A DNA stretch of 64,000 nucleotides from UBA1189 sp045126595. GTDB taxonomy: Bacteria > Bacteroidota > Bacteroidia > Bacteroidales > Bacteroidaceae. Shown here piece by piece: positions 33,296 to 41,480 of this stretch. How positions within the stretch are numbered: the stretch's first letter is position 1; every line of letters begins with the position of its first letter. The DNA lies in assembly GCA_045126595.1 (NCBI GenBank), contig JBGVOS010000095.1:14423-78422 (forward strand), read 5' to 3'. The position numbers were made by a program, and so were the translations under genes. The notes under the pieces are model-generated. The model had not been told where the DNA came from, ran no database searches, and saw only the letters and a program-made list of their open reading frames with translations.

Positions 33296-33327
33296 ATTGC
33301 TTATTTCAAAATATCCTATTACTTTTG
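33296..33327 (+). promoter_or_regulatory. Predicted promoter for the tRNA-Asn pair
   Basis: ATTG (33296-33299), a 20-bp spacer and TACTTTTG (33320-33327). The start would be near 33334, about 85 nt before the first tRNA. One -33 mismatch. Confidence 0.5.
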
Positions 33328-33418
33328 CAGCGCAATTGAGAGAAAAACTACAATTTTCTTTCCGTTGCAAGCAAAAAAGTGAAATAAAACCGACAAAACT
33401 ACTTTTTTGCACAAACAT

Positions 33419-33492
33419 TCTTCGTTAGCTCAGTCGGTTAGAGCATCTGACTGTTAATCAGAGGGTCCTTGGTTCAAGTCCAAGACGAAGAG
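33419..33492 (+). tRNA. tRNA-Asn (GTT), first copy
   Basis: A 74-nt cloverleaf. The acceptor arms are TCTTCGT and ACGAAGA with discriminator G. The D-arm contains AGCTCAGTCGGTTAGAGC, the anticodon stem TCTGA/TCAGA encloses loop CTGTTAA (anticodon GTT, Asn), and the T-arm has GGTTCAAGTCC. CCA is not encoded. The second copy 22 bp downstream is identical. Confidence 0.97.
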
Positions 33493-33514
33493 CAAGATTT
33501 AAGGGTTAGAATAT

Positions 33515-33588
33515 TCTTCGTTAGCTCAGTCGGTTAGAGCATCTGACTGTTAATCAGAGGGTCCTTGGTTCAAGTCCAAGACGAAGAG
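33515..33588 (+). tRNA. tRNA-Asn (GTT), second copy
   Basis: Identical over all 74 bases to the copy at 33419-33492, with the same GTT anticodon. It is separated from the first by a 22-bp spacer and followed by a terminator hairpin, so both are probably processed from one transcript. Confidence 0.97.
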
Positions 33589-33590
33589 CA

Positions 33591-33621
33591 AAAGAGGTTC
33601 ATCGCGAGATGAGCCTTTTTT
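33591..33621 (+). terminator. Rho-independent terminator after the tRNA pair
   Basis: GGTTCATC (33596-33603) pairs with GATGAGCC (33608-33615) around a GCGA loop, followed directly by a run of six T. Upstream A bases can extend the stem into the T-run. Confidence 0.8.
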
Positions 33622-33656
33622 GTTTCAATCTAACGGAACTATCTTTCACACAAATA

Positions 33657-33688
33657 TTTGCTCATCTCAAAAGATGTAAATACCTTTG
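33657..33688 (+). promoter_or_regulatory. Predicted promoter for the secreted-protein operon
   Basis: TTTG (33657-33660), a 20-bp spacer and TACCTTTG (33681-33688) are a perfect Bacteroidetes match. The start is expected near 33695, about 23 nt before the ATG at 33718. This rules out the earlier in-frame ATG at 33658. Confidence 0.75.
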
Positions 33689-33717
33689 TAAGACATATTC
33701 ACTATCGACTAACAGCC

Positions 33718-34176
33718 ATGAAAGAAAAGATTATCGGCCTTATCGCATGCTTGTCTTTAAGCATAGGGACACTATCGGCAAAAAGTTTAGTACTGACTTT
33801 GGAGAACGGGACATTGGTATACTACCTTCTCGGTAAGGATGCCAACCCTATGATGCGATTCACAGACGGAAGGATCACTGTCAACACCGACATCTATGAA
33901 TTCAGTGGTATTAAAAACTTCTATATATCAACGGCTGATGACCCTAACGGCATCGAACATACTATAAAAAACACATTAGCTGAATACAGGAACAACATGG
34001 TAATCTTCAATACCGACAATATGCCTGTAATTAAAGTGTATTCGGGAAATGGTCATGAAGTGAATGTATCACACCGGCAGATTGGCGATAAGACAGCCAT
34101 CGATTTGAGTACACTTCCTCAAGGAACCTACATTATAACAGCTGGAGAAACCTCGTTGAAGATCTTAAAGAAGTAA
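33718..34176 (+). CDS. Small secreted protein with T9SS-like C-terminal domain
   Basis: A 152-residue protein whose specific function I do not recognise. Residues 1-22 form a signal peptide (cleavage likely after LSA in GTLSAKS). The middle is short and beta-rich. The last 55 residues (VIKVYSGNGHEVNV, then DLSTLPQGTYIITAGE and LKILKK) resemble the short sorting or C-terminal domains of Bacteroidetes secreted proteins, with the G-x-Y-I-I pattern and a basic end. The start is set by the strong promoter at 33657-33688. It is 4 bp upstream of the DUF6055-type gene and surely cotranscribed, so the two products probably act together at the cell surface or outside. Confidence 0.75.
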   Translation: MKEKIIGLIACLSLSIGTLSAKSLVLTLENGTLVYYLLGKDANPMMRFTDGRITVNTDIYEFSGIKNFYISTADDPNGIEHTIKNTLAEYRNNMVIFNTDNMPVIKVYSGNGHEVNVSHRQIGDKTAIDLSTLPQGTYIITAGETSLKILKK

Positions 34177-34180
34177 AGCC

Positions 34181-36262
34181 ATGAAAAAGATACTGCTTAC
34201 CTTAAGTCTAATGACGTATTGCTGTGCTATTGCACAGGTAAAGCCCGATACCATGTGGGTGCAATTTGATGACCGCTTCGTGGAGAACGAAATCATTGAC
34301 CTTACCAACATCGACTCTTTGGAGTTTCAAAACACGAACTATAAACTATACAAATACTACCCCGGCGCAAACCGCACGACAGCACGGACAAAAACCTACC
34401 GCGCCAATGGGAAGTATCGCCTCGACGAGATAGAGCGTTATCTGGTAAAACCCTCGACATACGCATCCAACGATTTCACCGACGAAAATTCCACTTACTG
34501 TTTCCAACGCAGTGCCGAAAGCGAGCATTTCGTTGTATTCTGGGCAAAAGGGTTGAAGAAACAAAGCAATGGCAACCTCACAGGGGGAGCCTCGAACTCC
34601 GTATGCAATGTGAACACACTATTGCGCAATGCTGAAAAAATATGGGATATATATGTAGGTGACCTCGGCTTCCTGGTACCTGGTAAATCAACGACAGATA
34701 AGGTGAAAATAGAGATGTTCGTTGTGAACCAAGCAGACTGGCGTGCCGATGGCAGTGGCGTTGACGGTACCGTATGGACTGCCGGTACGGGAACTACGAA
34801 GACTGCAAAGACACAGAAAGTGGGTATGTTTCACTGCAATGCGTGGGCTGCCAGCGACAATGTCACCGTAGCACATGAGATAGGACACACGTTCCAATAC
34901 CTCGTCAGTGCCGACCTTGGCATGACCCACGGACTAAATTACGTATTGGGCGAGAACTCCAGTGGAAATGAATGGTGGGAAGACTGTGCCAACTGGCAGG
35001 CCCATAAAGTATACCCCGACAAACAGTTTGCCACCAATTGGGGCAACAACCAAGAGATGCATCACCTCAACATCATCCATGAAGATGCGCGATACAACAA
35101 CTGCTACTATCAGGACTGGTGGTGCCAACAGCATGGGCTCAATACGATAGGTCGCGTGTGGCGCGAATCCATCAAGCCCGAAGACCCCATACAGGCCTAT
35201 ATGCGCATATTCGGCCTCAACGACTCGACCTTTGCCGATGAGCAATTTGAAGGATATGCCCATATCTCAGCTATGGATATTGATTCATGGAAGAAATACG
35301 GACAAGGACTTATTGGTAGCGAGCAACAGCGCCTGATTGATGTTCCTGAAGCCATTATACAGTCTCATCTCAATGGTGAGAACAACTGGTGGGTGGTGTC
35401 GCCCGAGTACTGCCCGCAGAACTATGGCTACAATGCCAACCCCCTGAAAATTCCTGCGGCCGGCACGATAGTTACCGCTACATTCAAAGGACTGGTCAAC
35501 GCTACTGGTTATCGTTCGATATACCCGGAACGTGCCGGATGGCGCTACGGGCTCGTAGCTTACTCATCAGACGGCACACGCACCTATAGCGACATCGGGC
35601 GCAACGCAGAGGGAGAGGTGAGCATCACTATTCCCGAAGGTTGTACTCATCTGTGGTTTGTCGTAATGGGAGCTCCTACAAAATGGTGGACTCACTCGTG
35701 GAACGGCAATGTTTCCGACGACGAGCAGTGGCCATACTCCGTCAGGTTCTCAGGTTCAGATCCCTATGGAGTCAATCGCACCTACGAAGAATATCCGGCC
35801 GACTATGCACGACACGACACTACGGTAGTATTCAATGCCACACTGGCTTATAGTAGCTCGAACTACTCTTCCGTGCGCGTACAATACGACATGAATGCCA
35901 TAAGCCAAGCTTTGGGACTTAGCACGGCTCAGCTCAAGTCGGTCAAGGTGGGCTCTTCAAATGAAATACGCTTTGTCGGCATCAGCACAAATGGAGCCTT
36001 GAAGGAAAGCACGACCACATCGACCAGTTCATCCACCTGCTACGGACATTGGTTCAACGCGTCGGGCAATGTATGTGGCTATGACAGCAATGCCCGCATC
36101 TTTGCCGAGTTCTATCCTGAAAAGTACGGATGCTACGTCGGGCAATACCCCAGCCGCCTCACACGAGGAAAGACCTACACCATACGCCAGGCCATCATCT
36201 ACAAGCACACCGACGGGAAAGAATACCGGGCAACCATGCAAGTCAACCTCAGCATCAACTGA
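34181..36262 (+). CDS. Secreted DUF6055/DUF4859 putative zinc metallopeptidase
   Basis: A 693-residue exported protein. The signal peptide ends CAIA with Gln next (AQVKPD). Residues about 105-330 resemble DUF6055 and contain the zincin motif HEIGH at residues 232-236, within VTVAHEIGHTFQYLV, followed by many Trp residues (EWWEDCANWQ, YYQDWWCQQ). A central beta-rich region (about 400-530) precedes a C-terminal DUF4859-type domain (about 545-693, AQLKSVKVGSSNEIRF, TYTIRQAIIYKHTDGKEYRA). Peptidase activity is inferred from HExxH; the third zinc ligand was not identified with certainty. Its 3' end overlaps the convergent queG by 8 bp. Confidence 0.8.
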   Translation: MKKILLTLSLMTYCCAIAQVKPDTMWVQFDDRFVENEIIDLTNIDSLEFQNTNYKLYKYYPGANRTTARTKTYRANGKYRLDEIERYLVKPSTYASNDFTDENSTYCFQRSAESEHFVVFWAKGLKKQSNGNLTGGASNSVCNVNTLLRNAEKIWDIYVGDLGFLVPGKSTTDKVKIEMFVVNQADWRADGSGVDGTVWTAGTGTTKTAKTQKVGMFHCNAWAASDNVTVAHEIGHTFQYLVSADLGMTHGLNYVLGENSSGNEWWEDCANWQAHKVYPDKQFATNWGNNQEMHHLNIIHEDARYNNCYYQDWWCQQHGLNTIGRVWRESIKPEDPIQAYMRIFGLNDSTFADEQFEGYAHISAMDIDSWKKYGQGLIGSEQQRLIDVPEAIIQSHLNGENNWWVVSPEYCPQNYGYNANPLKIPAAGTIVTATFKGLVNATGYRSIYPERAGWRYGLVAYSSDGTRTYSDIGRNAEGEVSITIPEGCTHLWFVVMGAPTKWWTHSWNGNVSDDEQWPYSVRFSGSDPYGVNRTYEEYPADYARHDTTVVFNATLAYSSSNYSSVRVQYDMNAISQALGLSTAQLKSVKVGSSNEIRFVGISTNGALKESTTTSTSSSTCYGHWFNASGNVCGYDSNARIFAEFYPEKYGCYVGQYPSRLTRGKTYTIRQAIIYKHTDGKEYRATMQVNLSIN

Positions 36263-37196
36263 GATTGCCATTCTTGACTTCACACACAGCCTTGATATTC
36301 CGCATCAGTCCTTCATACCCCGCCCGTCCCATGGCACTGTTCTTAAACAATGTCTTATAGCGGTCAGGGGTAAGTGAGTGCCATTCCTCGAAAGTCATCG
36401 CTGCGACTTCAGGTGACATATCGAAAGTATCCTCTTCAGTAGACTGGGCATATTTATTGTGTGGGCACACCTGCTGACACGTATCACACCCATAAATGCG
36501 ACTGCCAAGTTTTTGCGCTATTCCATCGGGTATCGGTCCATGGTGCTCAATAGTGAGGTACGAAAGACAGCGACGGCAGTCAATGCCATCTATCGTAAGT
36601 GCTTTTGTAGGACAAGCGATAAGACAGCGTTTGCAACCACCACAAGAAAGAGGCTTACCATGCGATTCTGTCTGCAGTTCCACGTCCAAAGCCAATACTC
36701 CCAAGAAAAAATAACTACCCTTATTTGGAATAATGAGCTGACGGTTAAGTCCAATGAACCCCAATCCAGCCTTCACTGCCCAATAGCGTTCGAGCAGAGG
36801 AGCCGTGTCGCAGAAGGCACGCCCCTCAGCATCAGGAACAAGCGTCTTTATATAGGAAAGCAGTTGATGCAATTTGTCTTTCACCACACGATGATAGTCC
36901 TTGCCATAGGCATAGTAGGCTATCTGGTATCCCTCTCGGGGAAGCAGTTGTTTGGGATAATAGTTGAGCGCCAAGACAATAAGTGTACGACACCCGGGAA
37001 GCAACTGCGTGGGATCGAGCCGCAAGTGACGGTTGCGTTCCATATACCCCATGTCTGCATGGTAGCCGTTATCAGTCCAATGGTCAAGCACACGGGCCAC
37101 ATTGTCACTCACTGGCTCCGCTTTGGCAAATCCACAAGCCGAAAAGCCCAAGCGAAGGGCCTCTGCCTGGATGAAATGAGTTAAATCAGACATCAT
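36255..37196 (-). CDS. queG: Epoxyqueuosine reductase
   Basis: Cobalamin- and iron-sulfur-dependent enzyme for the last step of queuosine formation in tRNA. The 313-residue protein has the N-terminal cobalamin-binding region (RNRHLRLDPTQLLPGCRTLIVLALNYYP, shown in parts) and two 4Fe-4S sites: CGGCKRCLIACPT and CDTCQQVCPHNK. The conserved LGFIGLNRQLIIPNKGSYFFLG stretch lies between. A second ATG directly after the first (37191-37193) is an equally plausible start. It overlaps the stop of the upstream polysaccharide deacetylase gene (ATGATG context), indicating coupled translation, and is convergent with the DUF6055 gene. Confidence 0.96.
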   Translation of the reverse strand: MMSDLTHFIQAEALRLGFSACGFAKAEPVSDNVARVLDHWTDNGYHADMGYMERNRHLRLDPTQLLPGCRTLIVLALNYYPKQLLPREGYQIAYYAYGKDYHRVVKDKLHQLLSYIKTLVPDAEGRAFCDTAPLLERYWAVKAGLGFIGLNRQLIIPNKGSYFFLGVLALDVELQTESHGKPLSCGGCKRCLIACPTKALTIDGIDCRRCLSYLTIEHHGPIPDGIAQKLGSRIYGCDTCQQVCPHNKYAQSTEEDTFDMSPEVAAMTFEEWHSLTPDRYKTLFKNSAMGRAGYEGLMRNIKAVCEVKNGNLS

Positions 37197-37804
37197 TCAA
37201 AAACTTTGAACTCATACCCCTCTTTCAATAGCCACTCGATAGCACGCGGAAGCGCATAGTATAGGTTATGAGTGGCGCGCAAAGAGTCGTGAAAAGTGAT
37301 AATAGAACCATTGCGGGCATATCGTTTCACCTTACGAAGCACCTGTTCGCCATTGAGTTTAGGGTTGTAGTCGCGTGTGACGAGGTCCCACATAATAATG
37401 CGATAGCGCTCACTCAGCACGCGATATTGACTCATACGCATCAACCCATGAGGTGGACGAAAAAGGTCGGACGAGAGGTGGCAATCGGCCTTGTCAATAT
37501 TGGCCACGTAGCGCTCGGTACGTTGCTCAAGTCCCTTCAGATGATTATGAGTATGGTTGCCTATGCGATGACCGCGCTCTACTACCATCTTATACTCATC
37601 AGGATGCTTGCGTACATTGTCACCCACCATAAAAAAAGTGGCTTTAATCTTGTATTTATCCAAAATATCGAGCACCCAAGGGGTAATCTCAGGAATGGGA
37701 CCGTCATCGAAAGTGAGATATACGGCCCGTTCAGATGCATTCATCCGCCAGCATGCACGAGGGTACATCCGGCGGATGAATTGTGGGGGTTGTTCAATAA
37801 ACAT
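37193..37804 (-). CDS. Polysaccharide deacetylase (NodB-type, CE4)
   Basis: A 203-residue carbohydrate esterase. The NodB motifs are visible: motif 1 LTFDDGP (catalytic and metal Asp), motif 2 HRIGNHTHNHLKG (metal His pair), motif 3 DLFRPPHG, and a late motif ITFHDS. The start MFIEQPPQF is chosen because longer frames would translate a low-complexity AT-rich inverted repeat (37826-37892). No signal peptide is seen with this start, so either the enzyme is cytoplasmic or its true substrate is intracellular; this is common among short Bacteroidetes members. It precedes queG with overlapping stop and start codons. Confidence 0.9.
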   Translation of the reverse strand: MFIEQPPQFIRRMYPRACWRMNASERAVYLTFDDGPIPEITPWVLDILDKYKIKATFFMVGDNVRKHPDEYKMVVERGHRIGNHTHNHLKGLEQRTERYVANIDKADCHLSSDLFRPPHGLMRMSQYRVLSERYRIIMWDLVTRDYNPKLNGEQVLRKVKRYARNGSIITFHDSLRATHNLYYALPRAIEWLLKEGYEFKVFE

Positions 37805-37825
37805 AAGGTTAAGTTTATGAGTTGA

Positions 37826-37892
37826 TGAGTTTGTAAGTTTATGAGTTCCCAACTGGATAACGAACCCCAAAACTCATAAACTTGCAAACTCA
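37826..37892. repeat. 22-bp near-perfect inverted repeat
   Basis: The segments 37826-37847 and 37871-37892 are inverted copies with a single mismatch (21 of 22), separated by 23 nt. The arms are built from the words AAGTTTATGAGTT and TGAGTTTG. It lies between the DUF2723 gene and the deacetylase gene on the minus strand and could fold into a strong hairpin. Confidence 0.75.
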
Positions 37893-37902
37893 CAAGCTCA
37901 AT

Positions 37903-40900
37903 TTACTTTATTCGTGCCTCCAATGTACGATACAGACTATCGAAGAGTGCTGCATAATGGTTCAACGTTTCCTTATCGGTAGAACGCTCCATGATTTGCA
38001 GTGTCTTGACCAATGAGTTCAGACAACTGCGAACTTCACCAAATGCAATGTCGAAACGCTTGTTATCGAGGCTCAGATACCAAGTGATATACTCGATATC
38101 GTTATCAGCCACCTGTGAAAGAATCTCCATACCTTTCTCCGTTTCACCCAATGTGAGATAGGCTTGACCAATCAAATGTGACTGACTCTGCCAATAGTTG
38201 TGAGGTAGGATAGATGCGGGGAACTCCTCGTCACATTTATTGAGTACGGCAAGTGCCTTGTCCTTCTTGCCCTCACGGATGAGCTGGTTGGCCAGCATGG
38301 TGTAGAGACGGCGGTGGGTGTATCCCATACGGGTGATGGTCTCATCGATGTAGATACCGGGATTCTTCATGCCACCGAAAGCGAAGCGGTTCATCAGGTT
38401 GTCGTACATCTTTTCGCTGTCTACGGCATAGCCGTTCTTTGCAAGACCCAATTCACGGAAGTTGAAAGGCGTAATGCGATAAGCCAGTCCCTCTTGGATG
38501 AAGAAAGGATCAAGACCTACGTGATTTTCCGAGCCTACAGTGGTGGACATATAGAGCGGACGTTCCCAGTTGGTGCTGGCCAGCATCTCGAGGAGCATGA
38601 TATGGTTCTTGGTCAACATATTCTTACCTTTGAGTGAGATAACCATACGGTCGGGCATCTTGGCCATAGTCTCCTCATCAGTAGCGCCACGGTATTGCTC
38701 GGGAATATACATACCCGAACGCAATATAGCTGCCTTATCAAGCGTGATATACACGGTATCGGTAGGGATATAGTGCAGATTTTCGTCCTTACTCTTTACC
38801 CAATAGTCGAGGATGTTGCGCAATTCGAAGGGCTCGTCGCCGAACTGGCGGCGTGCCGCAGCAGGCTGTTTCTTATAGAGGCCGAGCACTGCCGATTTCA
38901 TCTCCGGTTGTATGTTGATATAGTCGTTGGTACCTTCCACATAGTCAAGACGCTCCCACTGAATAGGTACTGAGGGCGAATCATAGGCAGGACGACGCAT
39001 CTGGTCGATGTACCAGTCAGTCTGCAAATATGAGAGGTTACATACACGAGTATCAGTGCGTACGCCTTCTACCTCCTGATTGTACCACAAGGGGAAAGTG
39101 TCGTTGTCACCATTCGTAAAGATGATAGGATAACCTTCCTCGGGAAGTGAATTGAGGTAGTTCTGTCCAAAGTCGCGTGCCATATAGCGGTCGCTACGGT
39201 CGTGGTCGTCCCACGTCTGGCTGGCCATCTGCAGGGGTACGAGCACACACACCAAGGTAGCGATGGCTGCTACTACAGTTTGATTCTTGGTAAGCTTCTG
39301 CAACCACTGTGCAATACCAGCTACACCCATACCAATCCAAATGGCAAAGGCATAGAACGAGGCGGCGTAGGCATAGTCGCGCTCACGGGGTTGCATGGGC
39401 GTCTGGTTGAGGTAGAGCACAATAGCTAAACCTGTCATGAAGAAAAGCATAAACACTACCCAGAACTGGCGTACCCCACGCTTGCCGCGATTGGCCTGCC
39501 AGAAGAGGCCAATGAGACCGAGTATCAGGGGCAAGCCGTAGAAGACGTTGCGCCCTTTATTATCGCGCAGTTCGGAGGGAAGCAGAGTCTGGTCGCCCAC
39601 AAGGAACCTGTCGATGGCGTTGATGCCGGTAATCCAGTTGCCGTGCTCCATTTCGCCATGCCCCTGGATGTCGTTCTGACGGCCTACAAAGTTCCACATG
39701 AAGTAGCGCCAGTACATGAAGTTCACTTGGTAGGTAATAAAGAACTTGATGTTGTCCCACTGTGTGGGCACCTTGATCTTCTGTTTTTGTCCTCCCACGT
39801 TGACGATAGCATCACGACCTTTGATACCACCCAACCAATTCTCGTAGAGATTGATTGTGCCACCAGCCCCGTTCGACCAGTTAGCATGGTCAACACTATG
39901 CATACGGGGGAAGAGCATCGAAGGTTCCATGGCATAATCATACTTGGTACGCACTACGAAATATCTGTCCTTTTCATCGGGCGAAGCCTTTTCCTTGGGA
40001 ATAATTACCTTGCCTGTCTCTTTGGCTACAGGTACAAGGTATTGTCCCTCCACCTTGCGGGCAATCTTTGAGGCGTAGGAACCGCCGTAGAAGAGCGGTG
40101 TATCGCCATACTGCTCTCGGTTGAGGTAGCTGCCGAGGGTGAAGATATCCTCGGGCGAGTTCTGGTCCATCGGTGTGTTGGCAGCCGAGCGCACCACGAT
40201 AACGGCATACGATGAATAGCCGATGACAATCATCAGGATTGACACGAGCGCTGTGCTCATCGCACGGGCACTAATGCGCCATTGCTCCTTCAGTTTGTCA
40301 AGATTGAAGAGATAAACAGCCAGGACACCCAATACTACAAGGCCGAGCACTACGCAAGTAATACCATAACCATAGAAGGGCAGGCCCGTAAGTGCTATCA
40401 CCGAGATGAAGGCGATGTTGGTACGCACCTTTGACTTGGCGGCATAAGTTTCCCAAATGCTCCAAACGAGAGCGCCTGCCAATACGATGATATAGATGAT
40501 AAGACCCGTATTGAACGGCATGGAGAGGGAGTTCACAAAGAACAGCTCGAACCATCCACCCACCTTCACGATGCCCGGTACGATACCATACAGGATGGCG
40601 GCAATGAGCACGGCCGATACGATGAGTGCAATGAGCGAACCCTTCCAACCGGCATCGGGACGCTTCTTATAATAATAGATAAGCACGATGGCAGGGATAC
40701 AGAGCAGGTTCAATAGGTGCACACCCACCGAGAGACCCATCATATAGGCAATGAGAATAAGCCAACGGTCGCTGTGTACGCTACCGGCCTCCTCCTCCCA
40801 CTTGAGGATAAACCAGAAGACTACGGCAGTGAAGAATGAGCTGTAGGCATATACCTCACCCTCAACAGCGCTATACCAGAAGGTATCGCTGAACGTATAA

Positions 40901-41289
40901 GCCAAAGCACCTACGAGGCCCGCACCGATGATTGTTATCATCTGCCCGGTCTTGATGGAGGTGCTGTTGCCACAGATAAGACGACGGGTGAGATGCGTAA
41001 TACTCCAGAAGAGGAAGAGGATACAGCCCGCGCTGAGCAACGCCGACATCACGTTCACCATATAGGCCACTTGTGAGGGGTCGCTGGCAAACTGCGAGAA
41101 GAGGTTTGCCGTGAGCATGAAGAAGGGTGCACCGGGCGGGTGACCAACTTCGAGCTTATAGCCCGTGGTGATAAACTCGGGACAATCCCAGAAGCTTGCC
41201 GACGACTCGATGGTCAGGCAGTAGACCACCGCTGCCACGGCAAATACCAACCAACCCATGAGGTTGTTAACCAGTTTATATTGTTTCAT
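37903..41289 (-). CDS. Large DUF2723 multi-membrane protein (TMEM260-like)
   Basis: An 1128-residue inner-membrane protein. The first 80 residues carry the DUF2723 signature SSASFWDCPEFITTGYKLEVGHPPGAPFF; its acidic and GHPPG residues resemble the first loop of GT-C glycosyltransferases. About ten or more hydrophobic segments run to residue 760, after which a soluble part follows, with TPR-like helices near the C-terminus (EGKKDKALAVLNKCDEEFP, LTLGETEKGMEILSQVADN). The human relative TMEM260 is a protein O-mannosyltransferase, so a role in protein O-glycosylation is a reasonable inference, unproven here. The start MKQYKLVNNL is chosen over an upstream ATG that lacks family similarity. Confidence 0.85.
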   Translation of the reverse strand: MKQYKLVNNLMGWLVFAVAAVVYCLTIESSASFWDCPEFITTGYKLEVGHPPGAPFFMLTANLFSQFASDPSQVAYMVNVMSALLSAGCILFLFWSITHLTRRLICGNSTSIKTGQMITIIGAGLVGALAYTFSDTFWYSAVEGEVYAYSSFFTAVVFWFILKWEEEAGSVHSDRWLILIAYMMGLSVGVHLLNLLCIPAIVLIYYYKKRPDAGWKGSLIALIVSAVLIAAILYGIVPGIVKVGGWFELFFVNSLSMPFNTGLIIYIIVLAGALVWSIWETYAAKSKVRTNIAFISVIALTGLPFYGYGITCVVLGLVVLGVLAVYLFNLDKLKEQWRISARAMSTALVSILMIVIGYSSYAVIVVRSAANTPMDQNSPEDIFTLGSYLNREQYGDTPLFYGGSYASKIARKVEGQYLVPVAKETGKVIIPKEKASPDEKDRYFVVRTKYDYAMEPSMLFPRMHSVDHANWSNGAGGTINLYENWLGGIKGRDAIVNVGGQKQKIKVPTQWDNIKFFITYQVNFMYWRYFMWNFVGRQNDIQGHGEMEHGNWITGINAIDRFLVGDQTLLPSELRDNKGRNVFYGLPLILGLIGLFWQANRGKRGVRQFWVVFMLFFMTGLAIVLYLNQTPMQPRERDYAYAASFYAFAIWIGMGVAGIAQWLQKLTKNQTVVAAIATLVCVLVPLQMASQTWDDHDRSDRYMARDFGQNYLNSLPEEGYPIIFTNGDNDTFPLWYNQEVEGVRTDTRVCNLSYLQTDWYIDQMRRPAYDSPSVPIQWERLDYVEGTNDYINIQPEMKSAVLGLYKKQPAAARRQFGDEPFELRNILDYWVKSKDENLHYIPTDTVYITLDKAAILRSGMYIPEQYRGATDEETMAKMPDRMVISLKGKNMLTKNHIMLLEMLASTNWERPLYMSTTVGSENHVGLDPFFIQEGLAYRITPFNFRELGLAKNGYAVDSEKMYDNLMNRFAFGGMKNPGIYIDETITRMGYTHRRLYTMLANQLIREGKKDKALAVLNKCDEEFPASILPHNYWQSQSHLIGQAYLTLGETEKGMEILSQVADNDIEYITWYLSLDNKRFDIAFGEVRSCLNSLVKTLQIMERSTDKETLNHYAALFDSLYRTLEARIK

Positions 41290-41408
41290 TGCAATGATAT
41301 ATATTATCAAATAAGGTGCGAAGTTACTGCAAAAATTTGAAATATTAGCCAAACTCGCTGGCAATTAGCATTTATTCACGTCTGAGAATCGCATTTTTGG
41401 CACTATCC

Positions 41409-41440
41409 GTTGCCTAATCAGCACAAAAGCCTTACTTTTG
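41409..41440 (+). promoter_or_regulatory. Predicted promoter for the TlpA-like gene
   Basis: GTTG (41409-41412), a 20-bp spacer and TACTTTTG (41433-41440). The start is expected near 41447, giving a leader of about 34 nt to the ATG at 41481. Confidence 0.6.
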
Positions 41441-41480
41441 CAACTGAACTTAAACACAAACTATCAATAAAATAGCAAAA

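Noticed and set aside
33419..33588. Assembly duplication of one tRNA-Asn gene
   Set aside because: The two copies have different flanks (22-bp spacer, then a terminator), and tandem identical tRNA genes are common, so they are kept as two real genes.
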